In this document: piece by piece, positions 31,571 through 33,414 of the stretch
Layout of the letters: the number at the start of each line of letters is the position of its first letter
Position numbering within the stretch: the first letter of the stretch is position 1
Source of the DNA: Pseudonocardiales bacterium
Lineage (GTDB): Bacteria; Actinomycetota; Actinomycetes; Mycobacteriales; Pseudonocardiaceae
Length of the DNA stretch: 33,414 nucleotides
NCBI GenBank assembly: GCA_019247305.1
Contig: JAFAPC010000056.1
Span: forward strand, 1 to 33,414
Reading direction: 5' to 3'
Translations under genes and position numbers: made by a program
Notes under the pieces: generated by a model
Seen by the model: the letters and a program-made list of their open reading frames with translations, nothing else
What the model was told of the DNA's origin: nothing
Databases searched by the model: none

Positions 31571-32284
31571 TCAGCGACCTTCCATGCGCTTCAGCTGGAC
31601 AATTAGGTGTTGAAGGTGATCCGCCGTACGCTGCAAAGTTTCCAGACCCGACACCGCCGTAGTGAGTTTTGAAGCTGTGTGCGCAAGATTCAGCTCCGCA
31701 AGGTACAAAGAAGCGCGATATAACTTGCTCGCCGAGTCTGGGTCAAATAGCACACTGGACTCACGAAACAGCTCAAGCTCCCCCATCATCTCGCGCAGGA
31801 GATCTGCCGCCTCCTTGTCACGGACTTCTAGGGGCTTAAGTATCTCAATGATCTGGTCCTGCTTGGTTTGGAAGGCTTCTACTATGATCTTTTCTAAGCC
31901 GTCTTCGGTCAAGCGTATAAGTCCAGCGAGAGCGTCTTGACCGTCTGCCTCGCGGTCAGACTTCCACTTGTGGAGAATTTCGGGAGTATAATCGTCCGGG
32001 TGTGTCCTATCCACGCGCTTGTGATGCACGAGGCACAATAAAATGAGGTTGGAAAATGCTTTGCGTTCAGCTTCTGACATCTTGGGTTCGTGTCGTTCGC
32101 CCTTCTCTTGAGCTCCCCTTATATGAGCAATCTCATAGTTAACATAGTAATCTCCTTCGACACACCTAACTACCGGCTCACCACATCCTGGGTAATAGCA
32201 TGAACCTCGACTGAGCGTCACCAAAGCCGCACGTGTCCCTGCAGGATAGTTCCGTAGCCCAGCCGATGCGGTTCTCTTTGTCAT
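31571..32284 (-). CDS. HNH endonuclease-domain protein with helical C-terminus
   Basis: 237 residues. The N-terminal ~115 residues form an HNH nuclease: CYYPGC (C29, C34), NYEIAHIRGAQ (H54), KAFSNLILLCLVHHKRVD (N79, C84, H87/H88) and DDYTPEILHKWK. This matches the stand-alone HNH type seen in defence and accessory islands. Residues ~130-237 are charged and helical, likely coiled coil, without a known domain. The coding sequence is visibly AT-richer than the core genes, suggesting transfer. ATG 32284 lies 5 nt after the regulator stop, so they form one unit. Target (phage, plasmid or own DNA) unknown; a toxin or defence role is inference. Confidence 0.83.
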   Translation of the reverse strand: MTKRTASAGLRNYPAGTRAALVTLSRGSCYYPGCGEPVVRCVEGDYYVNYEIAHIRGAQEKGERHEPKMSEAERKAFSNLILLCLVHHKRVDRTHPDDYTPEILHKWKSDREADGQDALAGLIRLTEDGLEKIIVEAFQTKQDQIIEILKPLEVRDKEAADLLREMMGELELFRESSVLFDPDSASKLYRASLYLAELNLAHTASKLTTAVSGLETLQRTADHLQHLIVQLKRMEGR

Positions 32285-32289
32285 TGTGG

Positions 32290-33259
32290 TTATACCGTCA
32301 TCAATCCTCGCGCTCGCGCCAAGAAATCTCTTACTGCAGAGAGCCTGGCGAACGGCGCCAGCTGGTGGGAGAGGATGCGGATCAGACCGGTAAGGCGGGC
32401 AGAGTCCAGGTTCTCGATCAGCTGGATCGCCTCCATACCGCGATCAGCAGCGGCCTCCAGGCCGCGCTGCTTGCCCGGCCGGACCAGAGTATTGGCTAGG
32501 TGAATCAGGTAGCCGGCGCGGCTACCGGGACGTGAGTCGTCGAGCATGGCGATACTATTCTCAAGCACTGTCGCTGCCTGTTCAGTGTGCCCCAGCTGCC
32601 GTAGCGCGTTTCCGACCTCGCCTGTCATGTTCCCCTGGCCCACCCAGTACAGCCAGGACGGCCCGGCGCCGGGCGTCAGCCGCTCGATCTGCGTGCGCAG
32701 CTGGGAGAGCGCCGTTGCACCCCGACAGGTCACCCAGCGTCGCGAACGCATAGGCTTGCCGACCGTAGAGTTCGGCCAGCAGGCTCGGGATCTCTTGGCC
32801 CCGCGTACCAACAAGAGCTGTCTCGATGAGCGTGACGGCCTCGGCGGGCTGGCCCTGACGGGCCGCCTGCTCGGCCATGCAACTGAGGTATGCGTACCCA
32901 GCGGCCGGTCGCCGGCGCTGTGCGTGGCGCGCAGGGCGGTGACGTATGGCGCAGGATCCTCGGGCAGCTCGTGTGCCGCATCCCCCTCACCCAGCTGACC
33001 GTCCGCCGGTGACTCCGCACTACCTGGTGAGCCTCCATCGTCATCCATCTGTCCCTCGGCGAGCATGGCGTCCAGCTCATCGATCGACACACTCAAGGCC
33101 TTGGCGAGCTTCGGTCGGAACCAGGGCAGCGGTGTCGTCTCCCCTGCTTCCCACCGCCCCACGGTCGACCGATACACACCGAGCAACCTCAGCGAGCCGT
33201 TCCTGCGAAGAACCGACCGCCCTACGGCGGCCCGCTAACCTGCGACGTTTCCCCGGCAC
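32290..33259 (-). pseudogene. Helix-turn-helix (XRE) regulator with TPR-like C-terminus, three 1-nt indels
   Basis: The N-terminal frame (possible GTG 33259) reads KRRRLAGRRRAVGSSQERLAEV. An extra base at 33184-33187 shifts it before LGVYRSTVGRWEAGETTPLP, which completes the XRE domain, followed by SVSIDELDAMLAEG. One base missing in the CCC run at 32897-32899 separates this from YLSCMAEQAARQGQPAEAVTL and LLAELYGRQAYAFATLGD, a TPR-like repeat. An extra base in the C4 run at 32720-32723 precedes LRTQIERLTPGAG and the rest to TAA 32290. All parts are in order, so this was one ~320-residue actinobacterial HTH-TPR regulator. An IS6-type end lies ~10 bp upstream of the likely start. Pseudogene or local assembly error. 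Confidence 0.8.
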
Positions 33260-33268
33260 GGCAGCAAC

Positions 33269-33414
33269 GGCACTGTCAACTTGGTCGTCTGCCTGGTGGC
33301 TGGGAGGATCGCCGGGTTGCTCGCAGTGAGGTGGGAGGGGCTGGGGCTGGTGACCATCGGTGCGCCGTCCTACAAGGGGTTTCGCTTCCCGGCGGAGATC
33401 ATCAGCCACGGTGT
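33269..33414 (+). mobile_element. Left end of an IS6-family insertion sequence
   Basis: GGCACTGTCAAC at 33269-33280 resembles IS6/IS26-type terminal repeats, which begin GGCACTGT. It lies 81 bp before the start of an IS6-family transposase reading off the right edge. This spacing is normal for the family. The right end is outside the window, so the boundary is provisional. Confidence 0.6.
33350..33414 (+). CDS. IS6-family transposase (N-terminal fragment, continues off the window)
   Basis: Only 21 codons are visible from GTG 33350, after a GGAGGGG site. The residues APSYKGFRFPAEIISHGV match the conserved N-terminus of actinobacterial IS6-family DDE transposases (YxGFRFPxEIIxHxVWLYHRF). The catalytic domain would lie beyond the right edge, so intactness cannot be judged. 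The element is oriented away from the regulator gene. Confidence 0.83.
   Translation, partial: MTIGAPSYKGFRFPAEIISHG

Overview
The window is a high-GC chromosomal segment from a mycothiol-producing actinomycete, most likely Pseudonocardiales. It carries mycothiol deacetylase MshB, glucosyl-3-phosphoglycerate synthase GpgS, the succinylase branch of diaminopimelate synthesis (dapC, dapD, dapE), a 7Fe ferredoxin, DUF3117 and an actinobacterial-type LigA. Gene content matches two loci known from Mycobacterium tuberculosis: Rv1170/Rv1177-Rv1178/Rv1201c-Rv1211 and Rv3014c-Rv3025c. Here they are joined. The genus cannot be fixed from sequence reading alone.

Layout. 1-4.9 kb is a sugar-nucleotide and glycosyltransfer block: a UDP-sulfoquinovose synthase-like sqdB (cut by the left edge), a divergent GtrA-type membrane protein, a GT-C/GT2 fusion glycosyltransferase and an NDP-sugar epimerase. 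4.9-12.9 kb holds leucyl aminopeptidase, DUF3117, an SRPBCC protein, a DivIVA-like membrane protein, gpgS, a frameshifted folP2, a LOG-family protein, and the divergent pair dapE/dapD. A CHAD-domain gene and dapC converge on a shared 20-bp hairpin; a 7Fe ferredoxin precedes dapC. 15.5-22.6 kb is a tightly overlapping opp-type peptide ABC transporter operon (A-B-C-D-F) running into mshB and a small membrane protein. 22.6-30.3 kb holds ligA, cspA, a frameshifted two-domain GNAT gene, a short MetE-like protein, a 75-aa Gly-rich peptide gene, mnmA and an iscS-type cysteine desulfurase.

The right end (30.4-33.4 kb) is different. It holds a protein-kinase gene with two in-frame stops, a 224-bp MITE-like element with a nested perfect hairpin, an AT-richer HNH nuclease gene, a helix-turn-helix/TPR-like regulator with three frameshifts, and the start of an IS6-family insertion sequence. 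It looks like a small decaying, mobile accessory island.

Unexplained structure. A 135-nt near-perfect hairpin exactly fills the gap between gpgS and the next gene. Six genes have a TANNNT -10 motif only 6-8 nt before the start codon, which suggests leaderless transcription. Single-base indels cluster in three non-core genes. I found no CRISPR array, tRNA or rRNA. The most interesting candidates for something undescribed are the sqdB/GtrA/GT-C-GT2 surface-sugar block, the Gly-rich peptide gene, the long hairpin and the HNH/regulator pair.
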